NCBI GenBank assembly: GCA_016706225.1
Contig: JADJKB010000021.1
Span: 558,001-622,000, forward strand
Direction: 5' to 3'
Length of the DNA stretch: 64,000 nucleotides
Origin: Myxococcales bacterium
GTDB lineage: Bacteria > Myxococcota_A > Polyangia > Polyangiales > Polyangiaceae
The notes under the pieces were generated by a model. That model saw only the letters and a list, made by a program, of their open reading frames with translations. It did no database searches and was not told the DNA's origin. Shown one piece after another: positions 25,920 through 34,370 of the stretch. Numbering within the stretch: position 1 is the first letter of the stretch; each line of letters begins with the position of its first letter. Made by a program: the position numbers and the translations under genes.

Positions 25920-27100
25920 TAGACCTGGACCGGGGTCACGAGCGCCGCGGCGCGCTTGGCCAACTGACGCGCGACTTCGATCGATTCACCCCGCGCCAGC
26001 GCCACACCCATGCGCCGCTTCTTGAACGACTCCGGCTTGCCGAACAGTCTGAGCTCCGTGCCTGGGATCGACAGAGCCTCCGCGATTCCGTCGAAGGCAA
26101 TGCCCTTCGCGTCGACTGCGCCGTACACCACTGCGCTCGCGCCCGGAGTCCTCAGGCTGGTATCGACTGGCAACCCCAAGATCGCCCGGGCATGCAGCGC
26201 GAATTCACTCTGGTGTTGGCTGACGAGAGTGACGAGCCCGGTGTCGTGCGGCCGTGGGCTGACCTCCGAGAACCAGACCTCGTCGCCTTTGATGAACAGC
26301 TCCACGCCGAAGATCCCAGCGCCGCCGAGCTTTGTCGTGATCTCCTTGGCCATTGCCCGCGCCCTTTCCAGCGCGGACGGGCTCATCGGCTGCGGCTGCC
26401 AGGATTCGACGTAGTCACCGTCGACCTGCACGTGGCCGATGGGCTCACAGAAGGCGGTGCCCCCTGCGTGGCGCACGGTGAGGAGGGTGATCTCGAAATC
26501 GAACTTTACCTCTGTCTCGACGATCACCCGAGGCTGTTTCACCCGCCCAGCCTGCATCGCGTATTGCCACGCATCCGCCACTGAAGCGCGATCCTTGACC
26601 TTGCTCTGACCCTTGCCCGACGACGACATCACCGGCTTGACGAAACATGGCACGCCGATCCCCCCGTCGATGGCGGCCTCGAGCTCCGCCAAGGACGAGC
26701 AGAAGGCGTGCCGTGAGCTCGCGAGCCCACACTCCGAGGCCAGCCGCCGAATGCGTTCGCGGTTCATCGTGATGTGGGCGGCGGTGGCGGTCGGAATCAC
26801 CCGTGCGATGCCCTCGGCCTCGAGCTGCACGAGGGTGTCGGTGGCGATCGCCTCAATTTCGGGCACGATGAGCTGAGGCCGCTCCGCGAGCACGAGCTCG
26901 CGCAGCAGCGTGCCGTCGGTCATGTCGATCACGTGGGCGCGGTGAGCAACCTGCTGCCCGGGCGCGTTCGCGTAGCGGTCGACGGCCACGACCTCTACGC
27001 CCAGACGCTGCAGCTCGATGATCACTTCCTTGCCGAGCTCGCCGGCGCCGAGAAACATGACCTTGGTCGCGGACGCTGAGAGGGGGGTGCCGATTCGCAT
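25919..27100 (-). CDS. purT: Formate-dependent phosphoribosylglycinamide formyltransferase (PurT)
   Basis: 393 aa, almost exactly the length of the E. coli enzyme (392). It uses formate and ATP to formylate GAR in step three of purine synthesis and is an ATP-grasp protein. Blocks seen: FLGAGELGKEVIIELQRLGV near the N-terminus, HVIDMTDG, VPEIEAIATD, CFVKPVMSSSGKGQ (ATP loop), FGVELFIKGDEVWFSEVSPR (metal/ATP) and LFGKPESFKKRRMGVALA near the end. The ATG at 27100 has GGAG upstream. Its TAA stop straddles the IS border: TA comes from the insertion target and the final A from the IS. The reading frame remains complete. Confidence 0.95.
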   Translation of the reverse strand: MRIGTPLSASATKVMFLGAGELGKEVIIELQRLGVEVVAVDRYANAPGQQVAHRAHVIDMTDGTLLRELVLAERPQLIVPEIEAIATDTLVQLEAEGIARVIPTATAAHITMNRERIRRLASECGLASSRHAFCSSLAELEAAIDGGIGVPCFVKPVMSSSGKGQSKVKDRASVADAWQYAMQAGRVKQPRVIVETEVKFDFEITLLTVRHAGGTAFCEPIGHVQVDGDYVESWQPQPMSPSALERARAMAKEITTKLGGAGIFGVELFIKGDEVWFSEVSPRPHDTGLVTLVSQHQSEFALHARAILGLPVDTSLRTPGASAVVYGAVDAKGIAFDGIAEALSIPGTELRLFGKPESFKKRRMGVALARGESIEVARQLAKRAAALVTPVQV

Positions 27101-27394
27101 GCTGTTCTCCGACGCAGGAAGCCCGACGCTGCCGACGCTGGACGCCGCTGGCAAGCCACGACTTCGCTGCTGGAAAATTCCCTGAGCTGGCCCACTGATG
27201 CACCCGTTCCGCGCAAGCGCGCGGAGTCGCGGCGTACCGCACGCCGAAGGTTGGCGCTGCAACGGTCAGCAGCGCGCCGCCGCCCGCAAGGATTTCGCAC
27301 GTTCGTGACGGCTTTCAAAGCCTGACGCACCGCGCCTCGAAACGTCGGGCGCTTTGTGGCGTGCGATTGCCCCGACCCGTGGCAGTCTCCTGCC

Positions 27395-28702
27395 ATGACG
27401 ATCGACCTGTCCACGTTCGTCCGTCCGACCGAAGGCGGCGCGCCGCGTGTCTCGAGCATGGCCGCGGGCATCGTCGGCTCGGAGATCTTGAAGATCGCCG
27501 CCGACATTCGCGTGCTGGTCGCCAAGGGCGAGAAGATCTGCAACCTCACGGTTGGCGACTTCAACCCAAAGCAGTTCCCCATCCCGGAGCTGCTGCGCGA
27601 CGGAATCATCGCCGCCTACAACGCCAACGAGACGAACTACCCGCCCTCCAACGGCATGCCGGAGCTCCGCGCGGCGGTGCGACGGTTCTATGCGCGGGAC
27701 CTGGGACTCGAGGTCCCCCTCGACTCCATCCTCGTGTGCGGCGGAGCGCGTCCCATCATCTACGGTGTCTACCGAACGGTGGTCGATCCCGGAGACGTGG
27801 TGGTTTTTCCGCTGCCCAGCTGGAACAACAACCACTACGTGCAGATGACCGGCGCCAAGGGAGTGGCCGTGAAGTGTCAGGCCGAGACCCGATTCCTCCC
27901 AACTCGAGAGAGCATTCTTGCCAGCTTGCCGGAAGCGCGCCTGGTGTGTCTGAACTCGCCGCTCAACCCGACCGGTACGGCCATGAGCCGGGAGATGCTT
28001 GCGGGGATCAGCGAGGCCATCCTCAGCGAGAACCACGCCCGGGAGAAAGCTGGAAAACGTCCGGTATTTCTGATGTACGACCAGATCTACTGGATGCTCA
28101 CGGCGGAAGGGACCACCCACTTCACGCCGCCGGGTGTCGCGCCGGAGATGGCCCGCTACACCATCTTCGTCGATGGCATCAGCAAAGCCTTCGCGGCGAC
28201 CGGCGTGCGCGTCGGCTGGGCGGTGGGTCCCGTCGACGTCATCACGCGTATGAGCTCGATCTTGGGCCACATCGGCGCCTGGGCGCCCCGCGCCGAACAG
28301 CTCGCCACCGCGAAGTTGCTCGACGACGGCCCGGCCATCGCCGCGTACCTGGCCCAGATCAAGGGCGGCATCGTCAGCCGTCTCAGTGTGCTCCACGAGG
28401 GCTTCCAGGCACTCAAGGCGCAGGGGCTCCCGGTCGAGAGCCTGTCGCCCGAAGGGGCGATCTACCTGACCGTGCGCGTGGCGCCGTTCGGGAAAAAGAC
28501 TCCGGATGGCGCGACGCTCTCCACCAACGAGGACGTGCGGCGCATGCTGCTCGATCGCGCGGGCGTCGGCGTCGTGCCGTTTCAGGCGTTTGGCTACCCA
28601 GGGGATGACGGCTGGTTCCGCTTGAGCGTCGGCGCGGTGTCGTTGCAGGAAATCAAGGACGCACTGCCACGCATTGGCGAGACACTTCGCGCTCTCACCT
28701 GA
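27395..28702 (+). CDS. PLP-dependent class I/II aminotransferase
   Basis: 435 aa, fold type I. Substrate loop GDFNP (54-58), cofactor-ring Asn/Pro block NSPLNPTG (187-194), Asp229 in MYDQIYW (pairs with the pyridine N), and Schiff-base Lys264 in DGISKAFAATGVRVGW. The sequence follows the aspartate/aromatic aminotransferase subgroup, but the specific amino acid is not evident. It diverges from purT across 294 bases in which I see no clear riboswitch or operator. Confidence 0.88.
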   Translation: MTIDLSTFVRPTEGGAPRVSSMAAGIVGSEILKIAADIRVLVAKGEKICNLTVGDFNPKQFPIPELLRDGIIAAYNANETNYPPSNGMPELRAAVRRFYARDLGLEVPLDSILVCGGARPIIYGVYRTVVDPGDVVVFPLPSWNNNHYVQMTGAKGVAVKCQAETRFLPTRESILASLPEARLVCLNSPLNPTGTAMSREMLAGISEAILSENHAREKAGKRPVFLMYDQIYWMLTAEGTTHFTPPGVAPEMARYTIFVDGISKAFAATGVRVGWAVGPVDVITRMSSILGHIGAWAPRAEQLATAKLLDDGPAIAAYLAQIKGGIVSRLSVLHEGFQALKAQGLPVESLSPEGAIYLTVRVAPFGKKTPDGATLSTNEDVRRMLLDRAGVGVVPFQAFGYPGDDGWFRLSVGAVSLQEIKDALPRIGETLRALT

Positions 28703-28847
28703 ACGCGCCGCCGAGACCCGCGAGACGGCGCCCCGGCCAACGACCGGCACCGGTGTCGGCCCCTGCCCCACACTCACCCAGACATTTTCGCCCTATGCTT
28801 GGCCCGGTCCGGCGTTCTCGGCTTGTTTGCGGCCTGGGGACGCGCGC

Positions 28848-29459
28848 ATGGACGAGAGCAGCTTCTACTTCGAACCGGACCTGAACAGCGGAGTCTTCGA
28901 GAGCGCAGATCCCGCCGATCTGACTGCGATCGCCGAGCGTGTGCGCTACGCCGCGGGCAGCGAGGTCGCCGCGGTCCTCGACCTGAGCGGCAGCGTGGCA
29001 AGGCTCGCGCTCGTCGGCTCGCCCGTCGAGCTGAGCGATGAAAAGGAAGCCGTGCTCATGGCCTGGCTGCAGGAGGCAGCCGGCGTGGTCGTTCGGCCGA
29101 CGCCCCCGAAGCTCGCGCTCGCGTTCGGGTGCCACGAGCTCCTGGTGGTGCCGATCGAATCCCCCGCGGCTCTGCTCGGCGCCGTGGCCGTATCGCTGCC
29201 CACCAGCGTACGCCGAGCGAGCAGCGTGCTCGCGAGTCTGGCAGCCGAGTGCGCGCTCACCCTCGAGGCCGCCGAGCGCCGCTCGTCCCACGTAGCTCGC
29301 GCGCGCTCCGAGTGCCCGACCGAGCCAGCGCCGGCTGCTCACCCGCCCGCACCCGCGTCCGGGACTCATCGCCGACGACTCCTGCACGATACCGACCGCG
29401 CACCGGCCCAGCACTGCGAGCCGCCGGCGTTTCGTGTCGTTCACGCCGGTCGCTGGTAG
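28848..29459 (+). CDS. GAF-like domain protein
   Basis: 203 aa from the ATG at 28848. Residues about 20-145 alternate helices and strands around AAVLDLSGSVARLALVG, KLALAFGCHELLVVPIES and LLGAVAVSLP, which resembles a small GAF/PAS-type sensory domain without an obvious output module. Residues 150-203 are Ala/Pro/Arg-rich. A -10-like TATGCT is found at 28794-28799. Assignment is by fold impression only; the ligand is unknown. The gene is convergent with the TIGR03790-type lipoprotein. Confidence 0.5.
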   Translation: MDESSFYFEPDLNSGVFESADPADLTAIAERVRYAAGSEVAAVLDLSGSVARLALVGSPVELSDEKEAVLMAWLQEAAGVVVRPTPPKLALAFGCHELLVVPIESPAALLGAVAVSLPTSVRRASSVLASLAAECALTLEAAERRSSHVARARSECPTEPAPAAHPPAPASGTHRRRLLHDTDRAPAQHCEPPAFRVVHAGRW

Positions 29460-29461
29460 TG

Positions 29462-29488
29462 ACTCGAGTCACGCGAGTCACTCGAGTC
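29462..29488. repeat. Three tandem 9-bp units ACTCGAGTC between convergent genes
   Basis: ACTCGAGTC, ACGCGAGTC and ACTCGAGTC follow one another directly in the gap between two convergent stops. GTGACTCGAGTCAC (29459-29472) is a perfect 14-bp palindrome. No U-run follows, so it is not a typical intrinsic terminator, though transcripts from either side could fold here. Confidence 0.6.
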
Positions 29489-30884
29489 ATTCGGCCGAGA
29501 GACGGTAGACCGCTCGGTCGACGGGCTTGACCGCCAGCTGGATGCGCTGATGCGTAGGCACGCTGATGCCAGCCTGAACCAAGCTGAAGGGGCCGCTCTC
29601 GGAGTCTGCGCCTTCGATCTTGTAGGTCTTGGCTGGATCGAGGTGTGTGGTCTCGATCGTCAGCTGCCCGGCTGAAAAACTGACGGGCTCCGCACCCCAC
29701 GGTCGCGCCAACGGCTCACCGACGAACAGCCCTTCACCGGGCGAGGCGACGCTCTTCCAGTACGCTTCGAGCAGCGTCTCGCCGCGGTAGTACCGAGGTA
29801 CGATCACCCGCGGGTCGGGGAACTTGTTGGTGTAGTTGCACGGCTCGACCACGGTGCCGAAGCTGGCGGTAGCGCCGGCCTCCAGCCACTTGACCACGCT
29901 CATCTGACTGCTGGTCGGGACCTGGCCACCGTAACTCGTGAGGTGATCGGCGATGGCGCCCGGGCGATAGGTGTTGGTCTCGATCTTCGGAACGGTGGCC
30001 AGCCCCGTGAAATAAAACAGCACGCCAGCCTGCCCCTCGATGGCGTTTTGAGCGGTTCCACCCGAGTTATCGACGTAGGTCAGCTTCATCACGCTCGGAT
30101 CGGTCCAAGCGCTGGTCAAGGTCACGAACTCGGGCCAGCGAACGTTGCGAGCGGTGTCCGTCGTGCGGATCAGCCAGCCGTCCCCGGTGGGAAAGCTGTC
30201 GTCCCCGAGCACACCGCGATCAATCAGCGCCTTGGCAGCGGCGCTGTCTTTGCCCGCCAACATCATCGTGGGGCGCACGCCGTGATCCGTGAACGGCGCC
30301 GTGGAGTCCGAGTCAAACGTATCGACGATCGCCGTGGGACCGCAGCTTCCACCCGTGGTGTTGCAGTATTGTTTGTCGAAGCCAAGCGCGAACGCACTGG
30401 TCACGCTCATGCAAGTCACGCGGTAAGGCCGGGTCCAGGTCACCACGAGCGCCTGCACGCCCGCCCCGAGCGCCGCGTCGACCTTGGCCTTCTGGGCCGC
30501 AAACACGTCTTCGGCCATGATGTCGAGAAGCGGGAAGGTCAGTGAGACCCGGTTCGCCCCCGGGATCTTGCGCGCTGCCATGTAGTAGTCGGCCACCTCT
30601 TTCGACTGCGGGTCGTCCTCGTTGACCAGCACGCCGATTTCTTCTGGGGCGAGCCCGACCTTCGGCAAGAGCACCTTGGGTGGCAGCGAGGCCTCGACCA
30701 CGCCGTCCGGGGCAACGTCGGTGCCTGCGTCCAGCGTTGCGTCGGGCGCCGAGTCGGGCGAGGCATCCTGGCCCGCATCACTCGTCCCTCCGCCGCCCCC
30801 CGCGTCGGAACTGCACGCCGCGCCCCACGCCAGCGCCGCTGCGCACATCCCCGCTCCGATCGTCCGCGTACGGCCGCGCCTCAT
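29487..30884 (-). CDS. TIGR03790-type lipoprotein
   Basis: 465 aa. The ATG at 30884 opens a lipoprotein signal (AALAWGAACSSD), followed by an Asp/Ala/Gly spacer to residue 70. LAPEEIGVLVNEDDPQSKEV, then YYMAARKIPGANRVSL, is the recognisable N-terminal block of the TIGR03790 family (N.x.S...A.YY...R.IP). Further on are VTWTRPYRV, the Cys-bearing GFDKQYCN region, and VEPCNYTNKFPDP and GLFVGEPLARPW near the C-terminus, also family features. The role is unknown; members are exported and often found in planctomycetes and myxobacteria. It may be cell-surface. Confidence 0.72.
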   Translation of the reverse strand: MRRGRTRTIGAGMCAAALAWGAACSSDAGGGGGTSDAGQDASPDSAPDATLDAGTDVAPDGVVEASLPPKVLLPKVGLAPEEIGVLVNEDDPQSKEVADYYMAARKIPGANRVSLTFPLLDIMAEDVFAAQKAKVDAALGAGVQALVVTWTRPYRVTCMSVTSAFALGFDKQYCNTTGGSCGPTAIVDTFDSDSTAPFTDHGVRPTMMLAGKDSAAAKALIDRGVLGDDSFPTGDGWLIRTTDTARNVRWPEFVTLTSAWTDPSVMKLTYVDNSGGTAQNAIEGQAGVLFYFTGLATVPKIETNTYRPGAIADHLTSYGGQVPTSSQMSVVKWLEAGATASFGTVVEPCNYTNKFPDPRVIVPRYYRGETLLEAYWKSVASPGEGLFVGEPLARPWGAEPVSFSAGQLTIETTHLDPAKTYKIEGADSESGPFSLVQAGISVPTHQRIQLAVKPVDRAVYRLSAE

Positions 30885-31046
30885 CGCTGCATGATGCCAC
30901 TCGTCGGACTGTGCTGCCCACGGATGCGGTCGGGTTGGCGCCAACGAGCCGAGCTCGGCGGCTCGTTCCCGAAATTACCCGCGCTTTCCGGCCCGAGATC
31001 GAGCTGTCTCGGCTGGCGCGGGAATCCCCTCGCACATCCCCCGCCG

Positions 31047-31568
31047 ATGAGTATGCTCACGCCCCCAATTGGGCCGCTGGCCCGAAAGAACAGGTGTGCG
31101 GTGCTGGTCGGAGAGTTGATGACCCAAAAAGTGCTGACGGTGTCGGCGGACTGGTCGCTGACCGAGCTCAAGGCGTTCCTGCTGGAGCGCGGCATCAGCG
31201 GCGCACCGGTGGTAGACGAAAAAGGCAAACTGGTGGGCGTGGTTTCGTCGACCGACCTGCTGCGCTCCGAAGACGGTCGCGAGTCGACCCAGGGCAGTTT
31301 TTTTGCGGCGTCCCTCGAGCGGCCGCTCGACGAAGACGAGCTGGAGACCCTCTTCGTGGAGGGCGCTCCGACCCAGGTGGTCGGCGACGTCATGACCCCC
31401 GTCGTGTTCCAGATCGCCGCCGACGCGGAGATCGACGAGGCCGCGGACACCATGGTGCGCGGTCGCATTCACCGGATCGTGGTCACCGAGGGTGAGAGTG
31501 TGGTCGGCATCGTGACTGCGCTCGACCTGGTCCGGGCCCTGCGCGACATCTTGCGCACGACCAAGTAG
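31047..31568 (+). CDS. Two-CBS-domain protein
   Basis: 173 aa from the ATG at 31047; later in-frame starts at 31053 (ATG) and 31101 (GTG) would also keep both domains. CBS 1 runs from VGELMTQKVLTVSADWSLTE to GKLVGVVSSTDLL, CBS 2 from VGDVMTPVVFQIAADAEI to VVGIVTALDLVRAL. Pairs of CBS motifs (a Bateman module) bind adenosyl nucleotides and regulate partner proteins. No catalytic domain is attached. hflX begins 11 bases downstream on the same strand, so co-transcription is likely. Confidence 0.85.
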   Translation: MSMLTPPIGPLARKNRCAVLVGELMTQKVLTVSADWSLTELKAFLLERGISGAPVVDEKGKLVGVVSSTDLLRSEDGRESTQGSFFAASLERPLDEDELETLFVEGAPTQVVGDVMTPVVFQIAADAEIDEAADTMVRGRIHRIVVTEGESVVGIVTALDLVRALRDILRTTK

Positions 31569-31579
31569 CCCCCCGCGAC

Positions 31580-32959
31580 ATGAGCTCCAATCGGCGCCCT
31601 CGGGCGGTGCTCGTCGCCGTCAAGCTGCCAGAGGTGAGCGACGCGGAGCTCGACGCCAGCCTGGCCGAGCTCCGGCGTCTGGTGAAGACGCTCGGCTACG
31701 ACGTGACCGAGCGTGTCACCCAGTCCCGCGAGAACCTCGCACCAAGCGCGGTACTGGGCGAGGGCAAGCTGGCAGAGCTCGCGGCGCTCACCGGCGGAAG
31801 CGGCGAGACTGAATCGCCGGCGCTCAAGCGCAAGAAAAAGAGCAAGGCACGACTCCGCTGGGAAGCAGAAGCGAACCCGGGCGACGAGGAGCTCGAGGAC
31901 TCGCCGGACGCCGGAGGAGAGACCGACGCCGACGCCGACAAACTCGACCTGGTCGCAGTGGATCACGACATCTCGCCCAGCCAAGCCCGCAACCTCGAGC
32001 GCGCTACGGGGGTGACCGTCCTCGACCGCACTGGCGTCATCATCGAGATCTTCCACCGGCACGCCAAGAGCCGAGAGGCCCGGCTGCAGGTGGAAATAGC
32101 CCGCCTCGCGTACACCGCGCCGCGTCTCCGTGAGTCTCCATCGGGCAAAGAGCGGCAAGCCGGTCGCGGCGCTGGCGAAGCGGCACTGGAGCTCGACCGG
32201 CGCAAGATCCGGGACCGCATCGCCGAGTTGAACACGGAGCTCGCAGCAATCCAGCGTGAGCACGGTGTGCGTCGCGCTCATCGCCGCGAAGCGCGGCGCG
32301 TGGCGCTGGTCGGTTACACGAACGCGGGCAAGAGCTCGCTGATGCGCGCACTCACTGCCAGTCAGGTCCACGTCGAGGACAAGCTGTTCGCCACGTTGGA
32401 CACCACGGTGCGTGCGTTACAGCCCGAGGCCCAGCCTCGCATCCTGGTCAGTGACACCGTCGGTTTCATCAAGAAGCTACCCCACGATCTGGTGGCGAGC
32501 TTCAAGTCGACGCTCGACGAAGCGCTGGAGGCGTCTCTCTTGCTGCACATCGTCGACGCAGCCGATCCCAGCTGGGAGAGCCAGCTCGAGGTCACCCGAG
32601 CCGTGCTGACCGAGATCGGCGCTGCGGGCATCCCGTCACGCTTGGTCATGAATAAAGTCGATCAGCTCTCCTCCGAGCAGCTCGCGACGGCGGAGACGCT
32701 GCTGCCCGACGCTTGGTTCGTCTCGGCGCACGACCCGGCCGACGTGGTGAAGATCCGCGACCGCCTGGTGGAGTTCTTCGAGCAGGGTTACTCCGAAGCG
32801 GAGCTGTTCGTGCCCTGGGACAAACAGCGCCTGGTGTCGGAGATGCACGCTTCGGGGCGTGTGCTCGAGGAGGTCTACGGCGAAGACGGCGTCACGGTGC
32901 GTGTCAAGACCGACGACCCGACGCTCTCGCGCCTCCGAGCGGCGCTCGCGAGAGCCTAG
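31580..32959 (+). CDS. hflX: Ribosome-associated GTPase HflX
   Basis: 459 aa. It splits or rescues stalled 70S ribosomes in a GTP-dependent way. The N-terminal HflX domain (to about residue 235) has GEGKL (60-64) and VTVLDRTGVIIEIFHRHAKS. The GTPase domain has G1 GYTNAGKSS (245-253), G3 DTVGF (292-296) and G4 NKVD (358-361). Residues about 72-121 are an extra segment, first Lys/Arg-rich and then Asp/Glu-rich, that separates the GEGKL motif from the rest of the N-terminal domain and is absent from the E. coli protein. A hairpin starts at the stop codon. Confidence 0.95.
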   Translation: MSSNRRPRAVLVAVKLPEVSDAELDASLAELRRLVKTLGYDVTERVTQSRENLAPSAVLGEGKLAELAALTGGSGETESPALKRKKKSKARLRWEAEANPGDEELEDSPDAGGETDADADKLDLVAVDHDISPSQARNLERATGVTVLDRTGVIIEIFHRHAKSREARLQVEIARLAYTAPRLRESPSGKERQAGRGAGEAALELDRRKIRDRIAELNTELAAIQREHGVRRAHRREARRVALVGYTNAGKSSLMRALTASQVHVEDKLFATLDTTVRALQPEAQPRILVSDTVGFIKKLPHDLVASFKSTLDEALEASLLLHIVDAADPSWESQLEVTRAVLTEIGAAGIPSRLVMNKVDQLSSEQLATAETLLPDAWFVSAHDPADVVKIRDRLVEFFEQGYSEAELFVPWDKQRLVSEMHASGRVLEEVYGEDGVTVRVKTDDPTLSRLRAALARA

Positions 32960-32993
32960 AACACCGATCAGCTTGCGCTGCTCGTGTTCTAGG
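32955..32993 (+). terminator. Hairpin at the end of hflX
   Basis: CCTAGAACAC (32955-32964) and GTGTTCTAGG (32984-32993) form a perfect 10-bp stem with a 19-base loop. The 5' arm contains the hflX stop codon. No U-run follows, so it may act as a Rho-type or mRNA-stabilising end rather than a classical intrinsic terminator. Confidence 0.5.
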
Positions 32994-33002
32994 ACACTTA
33001 CG

Positions 33003-33019
33003 TTGGGGCTGCGCCCCAA
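33003..33019 (+). terminator. Second, GC-rich hairpin after hflX
   Basis: TTGGGGC, TGC, GCCCCAA: a 7-bp perfect stem with a 3-base loop, followed by AACCCCCGG. It is stable, but there is no U-run after it. Confidence 0.4.
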
Positions 33020-33060
33020 ACCCCCGGCCTCCGGCCGTGCGCGCTCCGCGCGCGAGCGCC

Positions 33061-33112
33061 GAACACATTGCAAGTCGCTGAAAACAAACGACGTCCAACC
33101 TGTTCGGCGCTC
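33061..33112 (+). repeat. Dispersed 52-bp repeat, copy 1
   Basis: Begins GAACACATTGCAAGTC, then GAAAACAAACGACGT, and ends CCTGTTCGGCGCTC. It matches 49149-49200 at 48 of 52 positions in the same orientation. Its A-rich core contrasts with the surrounding DNA. Both copies lie in intergenic DNA downstream of a plus-strand gene. Confidence 0.8.
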
Positions 33113-33143
33113 TCGGCCTCCGAGGCAAGACGCGGGTGCCCCG

Positions 33144-33341
33144 CTAGTCTTCGTGGCGCAGGACCGTCACGACCTGGTCGACGGCACCCTCCCACGCCTC
33201 GTCGTGCGTGCGATCGGAGTGCGGTCCGGCGTGGCCCTCGGGCTCGGCACAGGCGAGCTCGACGCGCCGACGCGCGACGTTGGTCGAGGTGCCCTTGACG
33301 CTGTGGGTCACGATCAAGACGGCTCTGGCGGGGCAGCTCAT
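33144..33341 (-). CDS. Small Cys/His protein with CAEPEGHAGPH motif
   Basis: 65 aa, ATG start. A strand-like N-terminal half (PARAVLIVTHSVKGTS, RRRVELA) is followed by CAEPEGHAGPHSD and a C-terminal TVLRHED. The C-x3-GHxGPH pattern occurs in several families of small actinobacterial and myxobacterial proteins and could hold a metal, but with only one or two cysteines this is uncertain. Codon bias supports a real gene. It lies between hflX and the glycosyltransferase operon on the opposite strand. Function unknown. Confidence 0.55.
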   Translation of the reverse strand: MSCPARAVLIVTHSVKGTSTNVARRRVELACAEPEGHAGPHSDRTHDEAWEGAVDQVVTVLRHED

Positions 33342-33353
33342 TCGCGCACGCTT

Positions 33354-33391
33354 CCTTTACTCCCGGGGGCCACGGGGGAAAACCGTAAAGG
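33354..33391 (+). other. Inverted repeat upstream of the glycosyltransferase operon
   Basis: CCTTTAC (33354-33360) and GTAAAGG (33385-33391) flank a 24-base G-rich loop. It lies between the divergent small gene (start 33341) and the operon's first gene (start 33453), so it could be an operator or a leader hairpin. No promoter elements are clear enough to decide. Confidence 0.35.
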
Positions 33392-33452
33392 TTCGGACTT
33401 TCGCTCGGCTTGACCCCTGCGCCGGCTGGCCCGACGATGCCGGATACGCCTC

Positions 33453-34370
33453 TTGCTCGCCTCGGTCATCATCGTCGAGTACTCGACCAGGCAGTTTCTG
33501 CCGAGCTGCCTTGCTGCCATCGAGCGGAGCAGCCTGCCTCGCGATCAATTCGAGGTGATCGTGGTGGACAACGCCTCACCGACGCCGGTCGCCGGGCTCT
33601 CGCGAGAGTTTCCCGGTGTGCGATTCCTCACCTCGCGGCGAAATCTCGGTTTCGCCGGTGGCAATGCCCTCGGCCTCGGGCACGCTCGTGGGCGACACAT
33701 CGCGCTCTTGAACCCCGACGCGATCCCCGAGAGCGGCTGGCTCGCTGCCGTGCTCGCACCACTCCAGAGTCCCGACGTCGGAGTGGTGGGCTCGAAGCTG
33801 TTCTATCCCGGCACCGATGTGCTGCAGCATGCAGGCGGTGTGCTCCACGACAACGCCCTGAGTCGCCACTACGGGCGCGGCGAGCGCGACGTGGGCCAGT
33901 GGGACCGCCCCATGGACGTGGACTACGTATGTGGCGCGGCCATAGCGGTCAGCCGACGGGTGATCGACCAGGTGGGGTTCCTCTCACCGAGCTACTTCCC
34001 CGCGTACTACGAGGAGACCGAGCTGTGCGTCAGGGCGAGGAAGGCGGGCTTCCGCGTCGTCTACGCGCCCGACGCCGTCGCGGCCCATCACGAAGGGGTG
34101 TCCAGCGGGACGGCTCAGACCGCGCGTTACTTGCGCCGCTTCCACGACAGCCGCGTTCGGTTCGTGCTGCGCAACTACTCGAGAGCCGAGCTCTTGACGC
34201 GCTTCTTGCCGCATGAAATCGCCTGGCTCCGTCGACACTGCCCGCCCAGCGAGCGCCGCATCTGCGCCCGTTCTTACCTGGAAGCGTGGCGCACCCGGCG
34301 CGAGACCGCGCGCGGCACCCCGCGCAACGACGACATCGTGTCCGATAGCTTCGACGGGAGCCAGTCATGA
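33453..34370 (+). CDS. GT2-family glycosyltransferase, rhamnosyltransferase-like
   Basis: 305 aa from a TTG at 33453, since no ATG or GTG exists in frame ahead of the first conserved strand. GT-A fold: SVIIVEYSTRQFLP, VIVVDNASPTPV (nucleotide-sugar site), NLGFAGGNALGL and ALLNPDAIPESGWL (metal-binding DxD equivalent, NPD), then DYVCGAAIAVSRRVIDQVG and YYEETELCVRARKAGFRVVY. This is the WbbL/rhamnosyltransferase-type subfamily. Cytoplasmic or membrane-associated. First gene of a five-gene operon; its stop overlaps the next start (ATGA). Confidence 0.88.
   Translation: MLASVIIVEYSTRQFLPSCLAAIERSSLPRDQFEVIVVDNASPTPVAGLSREFPGVRFLTSRRNLGFAGGNALGLGHARGRHIALLNPDAIPESGWLAAVLAPLQSPDVGVVGSKLFYPGTDVLQHAGGVLHDNALSRHYGRGERDVGQWDRPMDVDYVCGAAIAVSRRVIDQVGFLSPSYFPAYYEETELCVRARKAGFRVVYAPDAVAAHHEGVSSGTAQTARYLRRFHDSRVRFVLRNYSRAELLTRFLPHEIAWLRRHCPPSERRICARSYLEAWRTRRETARGTPRNDDIVSDSFDGSQS

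Noticed and set aside
25919..27262. Longer purT reading frame starting upstream
   Set aside because: PurT homology begins at the ATG at 27100, which has a ribosome site and gives the family length.
27101..27394. Possible riboswitch or purine operator upstream of purT
   Set aside because: No recognisable PurR box, conserved aptamer core or paired stems could be identified by eye.
27266..28777. 503-codon antisense frame over the aminotransferase gene
   Set aside because: Plus strand has every aminotransferase motif; antisense product shows none.
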